From Chrysaora quinquecirrha (lineage: Eukaryota > Cnidaria > Scyphozoa > Semaeostomeae > Pelagiidae), in NCBI GenBank assembly GCA_014526335.1, contig JACTAT010000056.1, positions 718,968 to 782,967 of the forward strand: 64,000 bases of DNA, in the 5' to 3' direction. The position numbers and the translations under genes are program-made. The stretch's first letter is position 1; each line of letters starts with the position of its first letter. The notes beneath the pieces were generated by a model. It was not told the origin of the DNA, ran no database searches, and worked only from the letters and a program-made list of their open reading frames with translations. Of the stretch, positions 35,656 through 48,978 are shown piece by piece.

Positions 35656-38600
35656 ATGAAAGGACATCAGTTTCAGAACAAGGTAAACTTGTAATCTCTG
35701 CACACTTTTGCCAGCAACGAACCGCCCAAAAAAAGCTTTAGCCTTATAGTTAGGCCATTTATTAGGCCCTGAATGCATCTGTTCTGGGGCCTTTTAAGAA
35801 GTTTCACCCAGCCTCCAATTTGCTGAACTCCCTTTCTTTCTGCCCAACCTGCTAAAGACGTTTTTGGCCCCACCAGGCAAGTAGCAAGTACTGCTTGTAT
35901 GATGCAGGGAAAACTGTAAGGGAAAACTGCTTGATGCAGAGAAAAATACAGCTTGTTTTTGCTTTTGTTTGTGATCATGATCTTTTGTACCAGAAAAACA
36001 ATTTTGAATCATCCTGTCTTTTCCTTTGAAATTTAATTTCTTTGAATTTATTAGCTTTCACCAAATGGGATACAGTCAAACTGGAATGGAAATAAAGACA
36101 ATGTACGTCATATTGTAGAGCAAGAAGGCAGGACAGCAAGGAACCTTATCACATGGTCTGTTCCTGTTGGAGAAGAGAGAAACCAAAGTATGTTGAATAG
36201 TTTTTGGAAAATCTTTTATGAACTTATTGTTACTTGTGATACAAAGCCATAGATATACAGTACTGGTCTAACATCGCATTGCAAGATCAAGTGTGTTATG
36301 CACACAATCCACAATGTTATTGAAGACATCTTGATAGAGCTCTTGCATCGCAAGGTCCAAGATAGACCCCTCAACCCATGCAATCCCCTTCCTCTATCGA
36401 GGGGTTTGCAGTGTGGATCACAGAGCACACAATCACTTTGGAGGAGCCTGCGATTGCTCTATTGTTATTGATCGAGAAGTGACGAAATTCAAAGCGCTAA
36501 ACCTTGCAACTTGCTCTATCATAGCATCTAAATTGTAAGAAAGTTAAGACTTATACACGTTTTTTTTTTATAAGAAACCTAGAACTCGACACCCCAAAAG
36601 TTAAGAAACTTTTAGAACTAGGAGGGAGGAGTTAAGAAACTTAAGAAATTTTGTGTCAGTTTTCCAACATACTGTACTGATTTCACATTTGTGGACATAG
36701 TAATCAGAACTTTTAGAACTAGGCCCCGAGCCAGGTTTCTTATAAAAAAATGTGTATTTCTTGTGGGTAAAGTTTAACTGCCATTTACGAAAAACCACGG
36801 GTAGGTATTAATCTTCTGGCAGTTGCCATCCCTTTTTCCTCTAGTCTAAAATACTCTTCTATTTAAACAAGATATGACTTTTCAAGTCTAATATCAAAAA
36901 ATATAAACATTCGAAAGCTACTTATTTGGCAAACTAATGATTAAGCTTATCTTAACCTTGCACTTTTGAATTTTGTAAGTCAATAGTCATCCATTCGTCA
37001 TTTACACGAGAGAAAGTGGATTGGATCTAAAGTGGATCATTGCCAGAAGTTCTAATTTTGATACGGAAAGGCCTTCCTGTTTACACGAGGCACGGTTCTG
37101 ATCCACTTTTGGATCTAGCAATTGAGGCATGCGTGGTTACTGAATATTTCTATTCTAATTTATAATAATATTTTCAAAGAGACCCAGTTTTGGATCGGAC
37201 CCACCCGTTTATATGATGCAAAAATAGATCAGATTTAAACTGGAACACTTGTCAAAGTGATCCAAATGTTGGTGGGTTCACGGTCCAAAAGTGGATTGGA
37301 TCTACTTTAGATTGGACAACACTAAACTTTATGTCCAGTGAAATGTCAAAATTCTTTGGCCACCTTATTGTGTGTTGTAGAGCCTTGTCAAGAGCTATCA
37401 AGCAAAATTTAATATAAAAGTGTGCAATTGTTATCTACCTATTGCTCCAAGTGTTGAAGAGAGAGCGTTTAGCCAGGTGCTCCACTTTAAGCTCCACTTT
37501 GCAAAATTCAAGGAATTTTCTCTCCCAAGCAGCTATCAAGAAGTCAAGTAAAGAGTTGAGTGCTTTTGGCCACCTCTTCTCAACAATGCTGGACATTGCT
37601 TGGTTTTTGTCAACCTTTGTCGAGGGAAATGTTGACAGTTGCTAAGGTTTGAAAAAGGGCTAACTGTTTTTGAAACAAAGTAATATTGCATTCAAATTTC
37701 CATTAGCGGTGATTGTTGCTCATCATGGTGCTGTGGCACCGTTATTTAATCCAGCAGACTTATGGTGTCAGGAGCTCAGTGTGGTCAGGGTTCCAGCCCA
37801 GCCACGCTATCGTCACAGCCAGGACGAGTTCTTGATTAGTTATCCTGTTACTGAGATCCTAGCACCTGGCGCTAAAACACCATTTCACCTTCCCCATATT
37901 TCATTTTTAGATTATGTCCAAAAGCCAGAATCTCATAAACAGGGCAGATATAGAAATCAAAACAGAGGGAAGCAGAGGCAGAGATATCATGAGAGTGCAG
38001 AACAACAGTACAATAAAAGCCATTCTCAACAGCAATCAAGAAAACATCAAAGGCAGACAAAACCTCGTGCATACCAGAACCAGTTCAAAAAAGTAATCAC
38101 TAGTGAAGAGAATGATTATGAAAGACCAAGATCTGCTCAAGACAACAAAACTGATTCTCTTAGAGCAAGATATTGGTCATACTTATTTGAGAATTTGCAA
38201 AGAGCAGTTGATGAGATATACAAGACTTGTGATAATGATGAGAGTATTGTTGAATGCCAGGTGAGTAGTTAATTTGTAATGTTGTAAAGTACAGTTGACA
38301 TCCGCTATCTCGACTGCCTGCTATCTCGAACATTTGCTATCTCGAACGATTTTCCATTTCCCCTCGTTTTGGTATAAAGGTTTGTATAGAAAAATCATCC
38401 GCTATTTCGAACCCCGTTATCTCGAACATTCGCTGTCTCGAACCATTTTCGATTTCCCATGGAGGAAAACCTGCTCTTTTTTTCGAATTTTGCCAAATTT
38501 TCTGCTGAACTGGATAAAGAGACAGGCTGAAAATATGTGTAAGTTCGCCTAGCGGAACGGGAATGGCAGCAACTAAGTGATATGCTGCCCATGTATACAA

Positions 38601-41600
38601 TAGATGAAGCTGTTCTCTTTCGAGATGTGCTGCATCGCCATTATCTCAATTTCACCAATAGTAGTGATGAAAGCAGATGAGCTTTGACTCCTATGTAAAA
38701 AATACCAGACTTGTTTGATGAAATTTGGGACCGGTAACCCTGCATGTTAATAGGGGTTCCTTTTCTGACTTAAAAACTATAATTTTTTATATTTATATGG
38801 GACATCCGTTATTTCGAACATTCGCTATCTCGAACAAATTCCAGTTTTCCTTGGGAGTTCGAGATAGCGGATGTCAACTGTATTTTGTTTTTCAGAGTAA
38901 TGGGTGCAAGATGAGCAAGAAATGCCTGAAAGTTAATCCTGCCATGTTACATTCTTCTGATTTCATTCAATTGTTAGGCCATATTAAAATGATGCTCTCT
39001 TCGCTCGCAGAATTTAATAGTAATTGTATGGAAAGAATGAATGAATATGCTTAGGAGCGAGAAAGACAATGTCTGATTTAATGTTGGAATAGCATTTTTT
39101 AAATAATTTATTTAGCTTACGTCTGAGATGAATACTACACTGGCTAAAGAAAGGAAGTCAAACCCTGACAGTGGGCTAAGAATCTGCAAGAGTAAGGGAT
39201 TTAGGCTGGAACTTTTTATCAACGAAAGATTTGATGACTTGGTCCACTAATCAAAGGGGACATTTAATAGTCATACTAGATACAGGCAAAGTTAGCACAT
39301 TTGAAAGAATTGGAATAGACTTGAAAACATTAGAATAGTGTTAAAAGCATTGGAACAGACAAGGTGCTACAGAATGAATTAGAAGTTAACAATGTGAAGT
39401 GAGATGCTGTTCTCTATGCATCAAACCTAAGTAGTGACAATGATAATACTTATAATTGTGAAACGGTATTTGACCTTGCATCAGTCTCAGTTCCTTTACT
39501 GCCGATTGCAATTGTATCTAATTTGGCATGTATTGAGAGTAACATTTGATAGGGCTTTCAGGGGACTTCCCTTAATAGAATTGCTGAAATGTGCATAATA
39601 CTTGACCGGGAAAGAAGGGTAATCTTATCTGGCTTTGCTAAAATTCAAGGAACCGACATGCCCCAGGTGCCCTCTTGGTTCAGTAACCTGTGACTATAAT
39701 AAAAAGTTGTATCAAACTCATTTTTGTTCTTGCATTGAATGTACTGTTTTCTTTTTTGTTGCAATGAACAGCCGAAACATCATTTGAAAGCTTTTTCGTC
39801 TGACGCTCATCAGAGTTCAAACACCAAAGTAATTGACTCAGGCGGAATATAGACCCAGGTGCATGTTGAAATGCATCAATGTTTTTTATTCTTCTTCAAT
39901 ATGCATTCTCTCACTTTCCAGGAAGTGATAATGATGTTGGATAATTGTAAGAAAGATTTTGAAGCACTCATAAGTCGCATTGATATGTTCAATGAGTTAG
40001 AGAAGCAAGATGCCAAAAATCGGTGAGTAGCTATTTGTATTAAAATAAAATTTCGATAGTGCAACAATGTTAAACAACAAAATATTAACGTGTAGTTACA
40101 GAGCAATTTTCAGATACTCTGTTTTCATGTATAGGCCCAGGCCATACGATGTTGTCAAACATCGGAAATTTGCTTGTCAAACGTCAGACAAAATGCTGTG
40201 CCGTTTGACCATCTCAGAAAACATTGCTCGTCAAACATTTTTGCGGTTGGAGAAACAGAGTTTTTCAAACAGAAACACAGTTTTTCGAAAACATGTTGTA
40301 AAGCACTTTTTGCTTGAAATGGCAACGAGATATGGTAAAAATGCGACTTTTTTTCATTGGCGGCACAACAAATTGCATAGCTTTCGCACGTTTTCCTGGA
40401 AAGTTTTCAGGACCCATTCTTCTCACCGTGCAAGATGATTGTCGCAGAACTTCTGTCGCAGCACTTATTTCGTTGCATGTGGTCACCTCAGGATTGTATC
40501 ATCTCAGAACAGAGCATTTTCTGGTATGTCGCGTTGCCAGAACAGGCGAATAATCGCACGTGTAACCGCGGCTTAAAGCGACAGTGCGTGTAAAGCCAAT
40601 TTCAAATGTCTGACAAGCAGTGTTCGATCGTTTGGCCAGACCCTAAACCCGCTTTTGTAGATCAAATCCAATTAAAGAGACCTGACCACTTGTCTTTCTG
40701 TTTTGCCAAAACCAGATTCGTTCTATGTGTACACAAATTTCGTGCAAACCTATAGGATGTGGAGGAGTAATGTAAGCACTGGAAGCTGATTTCCTCTTTT
40801 GAATGTTTAAGAAACTTATATATCTACGCAAATAAGCGCCTCCTAAGTTTCAAAATTTGAATTTTCAGCTGAATCTAAAGTCGAAATTTCCCAGTGAGGG
40901 AAGGTTCGAAAATTTTGAAAACGAAGCCCGTTTATTGAGAAGAGCCAGTGTTAAATCGATGCTTACGCTGGTGACGCTCATTTCACTTGATGAATCATGA
41001 GAGGGGTGCTTTTTGATGGAAGCGCTTATTCCCATGGTTCGGTATTCGAATTGTAACAATAACTAAATCTTTGAAAACTTTGAAATATCATTAGAATTTC
41101 TATTCTTCATCTGTACTAGGCCGCAAAGTTTAGCATGGGAGGTTCGAAAGATGTCACCTGGAAAATGCCTTAGCCCAACACCAGGGAATATCAGTGGAAA
41201 ACGTAGTTCAAGTCCTGCTCAAAGAAGCTTGAATTTCGAAGCAATGCCAACCAAAGAACCATCATCCCCGAGTGTGGGGCTATCTTGGGCTGACAAGGTC
41301 AAAGGGGTAAAGAAAATAACGGAAAATATTGAAAACATCAACAGCGAAAAGCAAGAAAATCAAGTCCCATTTCAAGAAACGACAAAAGCCACGACAAAGC
41401 TTTTACCTTCGCCTATCAAAGAAGCTGAAGACGAGGCACTTGATGATACTGGTTGGGAGGTCGTTTCAAGAGGGCGGCATAGATCACGTGGATCATCATC
41501 ATCGATAAGCCTGAAGAACTCTAGTTCCCATGATTCTGTGGAGGAGAATGTTTATAAATCAGCAAGGGTGGGAGATGGTAGCAAAGTCGCCGCTAATCAC

Positions 41601-43462
41601 GTGAAAGATACGATTGGTTTGGGTGCCTTTGAGGCAACAGAGAAACAGGCCCAGAGTTATTCTACAAATGCGGAATTACCTTTGCATAAAAATGACGTTG
41701 TGGAAAATAGTTATCCGGAAACTACAGGTAAGGTTTGATTTGTAGTGAATTTTGTTCAAGAGGCTTTAAAATTTGGCAATATGCAACAATAGAAGGACAA
41801 TTATTTCATGTGTACCATTTAGAACGTGCTGGAAATTTTGATGGAGACAGTGTAAAAAATTCATGTTACATGTTAGTAAGAATAAATTCTCCGTGAGAAT
41901 CGATAGATTGCACGTTATGAAAGGCAAATTGGCTGCTTGAAAAAGGTTTAGCTGGCTGTCTAAGTAAGTAAAGCCGTAGGAGAGAAAATCTTTCCGGAAA
42001 GGAAGTTTTGCCAGTCGAGAGAAATTTTCAGCGGATGAGGGAAGCGAGAGAAAACTTCGCCATGTCCGAGTAAATTTTGCCATTGGGTAAAATGTTTTGA
42101 CGTAGGAAGTAGGAGTGGAGAAGAAAGTTTTGTCTTTTAGGAAGTTTTACTCTGAGGAATTGCTTGTCCTGAGAAAAGGTGGTTTGATTGGAAAAAATGG
42201 TTAGCAAGATGAATTTTTTATGAATGAATGTTGGCTGAAATGTTGTCTTCGTTTGGCTAAAAAATATGGCTGCACCCATGTATATTAAGTAGGGCACTCG
42301 CCTTTGATGCGAAAAACCAAGAAAAACAGCATTCTTATTCTTTAAGAGGCAAGCTGCTAAACAACTTTTAGTTTTTGGCATAGAAAATATTTGGAAACGA
42401 ACAAAAAGGGTGTCATAGGCTCTGTAATCAGGTTGGCGACGTTTGCCCAAGGCTTTGTAGTAATAAAATGGTCTATTTTATCGTGAGTGTGCTACTTTTT
42501 ATGTTACTGCAACTTTTTAACAGTCAGTGCTCAGGCTCAATGTTGCTCTTAAGTTCTTTTACCTTCTGACTCTTCGTAATTAAAGAAAAGTTTTAACTTT
42601 GGTTTCGTTTTTAGATGATGACTTTTGAAGGAGAAGATCAAGTCGAAATGGCAGATGACGAGAGCTGGACTGTTCTTGCAGGAAAGGTGCAACCAGATGT
42701 TCTGTCACTGGTAGAAATGGGGAAGCAACCAAGCATCGAGGAGTTGATGCTGCAGGCAGGCATGGATTACACAATCGAACAACAGGAAGAAGACCTTCGG
42801 AACCAACAGATTGAAGAAGAAAACAAAAAAGCATTGGCATCTGCGATCGAGGAAGAAGAACACTTGACAAAAGAACTTGAAGATGAAGCATTGAAGAATA
42901 TGGATGATGATGATACTGAAGATATTAGTAGTGATAAAGAAGGTGGAACTGGTGATGATGATCGAAATACCCCAAGAGATAGTACAGATCTTGATGAATC
43001 GGTAAATATGCAATGTCTGTTTTCTCACTTAATCTAAACTTACTATGTTGCCGACTAAATATCTAGCTGACTAAGTAGCTAATGAACGGAGTAACTCATT
43101 AACTAACTTACTAACTAAATAACTAAAACAAACTAGGAAACAAACTAATTAATGAACTAGCTAACTAACTAATTAGCTAGCTAACTTTCTACTTACGTAA
43201 TTGTCCAACTAGCTAACTAATTATCTAGCTAACTAACTAATTAACTATTTAACTAACTAAGTAAGTAACTCATTGATAAGCTAGCTATCTAAATATCTAA
43301 CTATCCAACTAGCTAATTGACTAGCTAACTAACTAGCTAACTTCTTTTAAACTGACTAAATAGCTAACTAACAAAATGACTGATTAGTTGATTAATTTAT
43401 TAACTAATTAACTAAAATACTTACTAACTAACTAGCTAACTAACTAATTGACTAACTAACTC

Positions 43463-43495
<33 letters not shown>

Positions 43496-43510
43496 TTGAC
43501 TAACTAACTC

Positions 43511-43545
<35 letters not shown>

Positions 43546-46500
43546 GACTAACTAACTCACTAACTCACTAAATAACTAACTAACTAACTAACTTACTAAC
43601 TAACTAACTAACAAACTAATTAAATAAGCAATTAACTAACTAACTTACTAACTAACTAACTTACTAACTAACTAACTAACTTACTAACTAAATAACTAAC
43701 TAACCAACTAATTAACTAGCAAACCGATTAACCATCGAACTAACTAATTAGCTAAATAACTAACTATCGAATTAACTAACTAACCAATCACTCGACTTTG
43801 TAACTGATCAACAAAAGTATCAAACAAGCGTACTATAGCTTTCTATGTAACAAATTTAGCTTACTAACCAAAGAGCTAATTACTGTATGCCTTACTAACT
43901 TCGCCAAACTATTTATCTAACCAAAGAACTAACATACTTAGTTGACTAAATAACTATCTAACTTACTAGCTAACTAAACAAGTATATAACCAACTAAATA
44001 AGCTATTAAATAACTAACCGACTAACTAACCGATTTATTGTATGGGTTATCAAAGTCTGCTGCGACAGCAACTTAAAAGAGGATAAATATTTCTTGGAAA
44101 CTTGAAATCTGCTTGAAAGACCGAATCAGTGAGTTCTTTTTGTTGTATGTCGGTTACATGTCTTCGTAGAATAAAAAAAACCAAGCAAATCTCTGATTCG
44201 CTTCAAAAGAACGCACCCTTTATGTTGGAAATCTCTCATGGATGGACTTATCTTCTCATGAACGTATCTTTTTTAGCTTTCCTATGAAGAAAATTCGAAT
44301 AAGAAGCTATCTTGGGATGAAATTTGCGCCCAGTATGATAAAGACGAGAAGGATAGACAAGAGGGAATGAGCTGGGGTGATCTTGCAGAAATTGAACCAA
44401 AACGCCCACCTGGCAGAGCCTTGGAAATGCATCAGAAGTTATCTTCTCCTTCTCGAAGACGACCCAGAGCTGAATCAGTGAGAATATCGGAGGAAAGAAT
44501 GGTTGGTACACGTTATGATAAATTCAATGTTGATTTTACAGCAGGGCCTCTTTATAACAATAGCGTAAAGCAATATGGAAATTATTGAGGGTAAACAGCT
44601 TGCTTTGCATGACATTTGATAATACGGTGATTAGGAACAACGGGGTTAGGAACAACGGGGTAAGTGTAAAAGTAGTGTGATGAATTGTAAAAACATTTTC
44701 AGACTTTTTACACTGCTTAGAGCTAGAGAGATCAAACTTTATTGCTTTCTCTTTATGTGAATTTTGGTCTTACAAGCAAATCTGCTTCAGGACAACAGCT
44801 TGATGCCTGCAGTTATTAATTGTACTTTGCTCCCAGTCATTTTCAAAGATTGCAGAAAAACGTTCCCCCAGTCTCACCCTGGTGTTTATTATAACGCTCT
44901 TTTACAGAGGCGTGTAGCTAAATTGTTCGGCAAGAGAATTCTTGAGAAATTGGGAAGCTAAATCTTCCTGTTTACTACAAGGAAGAAACCTCGTAGATGA
45001 TATATAGTTTGTTTTAATAACGAGGGTAGTTTGACTTAGATAAAGCTGGCTGCACAAGAACATAGCAAAATTAGTTAACTTTGTCACAGGCTAGACCTAA
45101 TATCCGTCAAATTTCTTCCAGATAAAAGCCGAACGGAAAAGACTGAAACTTCTGGAGTCAAAATGTCACACCCTGAAATCACTATCAGAAAAGGTTTTTC
45201 ATTCTTCGATTTTCTATGATTTCCTATGATTGGTGCATTGACCACCGACTGTAAGGTTGTTTGTTGTTGCCAGGCATTATATGGGTATCTGAGGCTTGAG
45301 GGCCAGGGGCAGGGGCGTATGCTATGGGCCGGAAATTTATTTCTGTGCCCCAATCACTGACTTTATTTGGCCTTATTACCCTATGGTCACGGCAGCAACT
45401 CTGTTGTACAATCTGTTTGGCTGAAAACGTTCGAATGTGACGTAATGATAGGACATTATTATCCGGTAATGTCCGCTCGGTATGTCAAACGTTCGAAATT
45501 TTTAGATTTGGAACGCAGAACCAAATGGCTTCGTTGTGATGGCTTCAAACCTCAAAAACGATACGCGTTTTGTAATCATAAGGGGTCATGACCATGATAC
45601 CCTACCCACAGGGTAATAAACCATATAATAACTGTTCCCTTCGGGCAATACCGAAGATATTAAGCCTCAGCCTCTTGCAAGCTCGGTTTTTACTGACGGC
45701 TTCAGGTTAATATTTTCTGGTTTGGCCCTCGGAAACAGTTGTTGCGTATAAAAGACAAAAGTTGGTTATTTTAATAACTTTTTTACTGGAGTTGCGTTTT
45801 AGATTTTTGGTTGCAATTTCTCAAAATTCATCTTTTTCTTGGTATTTAGGAGATTTGATAGTTCTTATAGAGCACTGCTGTAGAGGTTTGTAGAATTTTA
45901 AGCGTATTTCTGCCTGCCTTCTAGGTCAGATCTGTTCGAGCCCTAAAAAACAAAATATTATCAGAACAGGAGAAAATTTACAAGGATAAAATGACAAGGG
46001 TTGAACAAAAAAGACAATTAGTTTTGCAAGAAAAAATAAAAAAAGCACAGGAAGAAGAGGCAAAGGTTTGGTGTTGTGGTATTTTCTTTTCCGATTGATT
46101 GATTGATTGTAACAGTTTGGGCAGTTAATCCTGGGCAGTTGGTAGCATATTCTTACTGGGAGCATTTCTTACTTCCAGATGTGATCTGTACAAGTATGTC
46201 CAAAAAACCACTCTCTAAAACGTTTTGTATAGACTGTAGCCATGCGGATGAATGTGACCTGCACAGCCTAGTACTTCTACCATCCCTCAATCTTGATGTA
46301 ACGGGACTAATTATCGTGTTTGAGGGATTACTCATTTACTTCTGAATTTTTTCTTGCCAATACAGAGCTTTTTTTGATATTATTTAATTCATTTCTTCAC
46401 AGGTCAACGAAATTGCCTTCATCAATAGTTTAGAAGCACAAAATAAGAAAATTGAAGTGCAAGAAAAACATCAGGTATTAATTTTCTCAGGTTATTTCAT

Positions 46501-48939
46501 TTATCAATCTATTAGGCCCTGGCCAAACGATCAAACATTGTTTGTCCAACATTTCAGATTTGCTTTACAACAAATGTTTGGCCGTTTGGCCACGTCCAAA
46601 AACATGGCTGTCCAACAACGATGTTATTGCTAATTCGCAAGCACGAATTATTTTTTGAACTTTTTCAAAAACATCACGCCACAAATTTTGCTTATTTTTG
46701 CATGTCAAGCAAATTTTGATCGTTTGGCCGCCTTTTCAACATTGCTTGTCAAACATTTGTTTCGTTTTTGACAATCTGCATTAACTTGCAACAATTTCAC
46801 CACCTAGAAACATTTTTTTAGCAACAAGGCGTTTGTGCTTGTGCATTAGAAATAACATCTTTGTTGGACAGCAATGTTTTTAGACGTGGCCAAACGATCA
46901 AACATTGTTTGTCCAACATTTCAGATTTGCTTGTCAAGCAAAATGTTTGCCCGTTTGGTCACGTGCAAAAAATTGCTCTTCCAACAGTTTTTTGTTTGCG
47001 ACAAGCAAGAAATGTTTTGAACTTTTTCGAAAACATCACGAAACCAGTTTTGTTACTATTGCTTGTTTTTGGAGGTGGACAAACGTAAGACATTTGTTGT
47101 AAAGCAAATTTAAAATGTTGGACCAGCAATAATTTGATCGTTTGGCCAGGGCCAAAGGTGGCCAGATGTGAAAAGTTTATTAGATATTCAACACAGAATG
47201 AAAAAGATGGAAACTCGTGCGTTGCTAGAATTGCTTTGAAAATCTTTCATTTTTCTTGCACTTTAATTTTCTTCAAGTCTTTTATTTTTCTTTTTCTCCA
47301 TACCCCATACTCGTTTTTTTCAAAATACTTCGTGTTTTTACTTTTTTAGACGATGGAAGCACGATTTCAAGAAATATTGGTGAGTTAGTGATTTATTATT
47401 TTATGCTTAAGCCCCGGCCAAAAGACTCGATTTTTCCCTCGACAAGAAATGGAGTGAAAAATCGACTCGTTTGGCCACCTTATCAAGTCAAATGGCGTCG
47501 AGTAATATTGAGTGAAATTTGATCTCAATAAAAAAAGTCAAGTGAAAAAGGTGTTGTCGGTTGAAAATTGAATGGTTTGGCAGCCTTGTCGAGTGAGTCG
47601 AATGTCTGTCCGTGGGAAGTTGCAGAGAAAAGCTAACGTAGAGTGAAAAGATCGAGTGAAAAATCCAGCGAAAAATCGAATCGTATTGCTGTCCATGCTC
47701 GATTTTCGCTCGATTTTGAAATCAAATGTCGAGTGAAAGATCGAGCAAAAAATCGAGTCGTTTGGTCAAAGCTTTTGATACATGAGTCAAGAAGCACATT
47801 TTGCATGTTAAAACGAAGACCTTATGTCATAGAGAAATTTTCATATTAGCTCCGAGCCTCAGTGCTTTATAAACGTTTCTTTTCTGAAAGGCCTAAAATG
47901 ATTAACGTATTTTTAGCCCCAGCTCACTGTTAGCATCATCTCAATAAACGGTATTTTTAAAGGATTTTTAGTGGCTGAGAAAGGGCCCAGCCCCGCTCGA
48001 ACCCACACCTTGAACCGTCAGGCGCACGATGCAATGAGGATGCCTTCACGGAGTTCAAAGGGAGCAAAACGTTTCGGCAGAATCACCTAGATGACATGAG
48101 AGAGAAAATTTTGATACAAAGCAAACGTGAAACATAGCATGATTATTCACCAACGGAGTACCACTCTAAGGGGGTTGGGGCAGCATTTGCAAATTAACAT
48201 TGCTAGAATTGCTCTTGTGCCCATTGCAGACTTATGATCAGTAATATAAGTCACTTCCATCACGTTTTGACAACTATTATTTGGGAGATCGGACGGAAAC
48301 TAAACTACTAAACACCTTTTTACTTATTGCAAAAGCACTATTTTTTCACTTGATGCTGGGCTCGTGCTGGAGCAAAAACTAGGGATCTAGTTCCCCACCA
48401 TTAAGTACGTTAAGAAATTCCTTGTCAATATAATCCTTACTCCTTATAATCCTTATTTATATCTGTCTGCAGGAAGAACGCCAAAGAAAAAGAGATGAAC
48501 AGCAAGCCAGAGAAGAGGCGGCCCAGGTAACTACTTCTTGCTAAAAGTGGGAGACAGTATCGAAAACATTATCACTAAACTTTGTACTTCTCACACTGTA
48601 TTACACAAGCCACTGGCCATAACTGGGGCTTAATAGAAAGTGAGCTTATATCAAAGTGCATGTTTTTCTTCGTTGCAGGAGCGTAGAAAATGTTTGGAAG
48701 CCATCAGGAAGGCAAGACTAGAAGAGATTCTTCTCAAACGACAGGAACAGGTTAGGATAATTTTTTTTGCATCCCATTCTTTAAGACGTTGTTCTATTAA
48801 GTTCGTTGGTTAGTTAGTTAATTAGTTAGTTTGTTAGTTAGTTAGTTAGTTAGTTTGTTAGTTTGATAGTTAGTTAGTTGGTTATTTAGTTAGATAGCAA
48901 GTCAGTTTGTAGCTTATTCAGTTAATTAGTTAGTTAGTA

Positions 48940-48978
<39 letters not shown>

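Noticed and set aside
37670..37910. N-terminal extension of the exon 3 frame as coding sequence
   Set aside because: This part is SINE sequence. Exon 2 joins exon 3 in phase at 37911.
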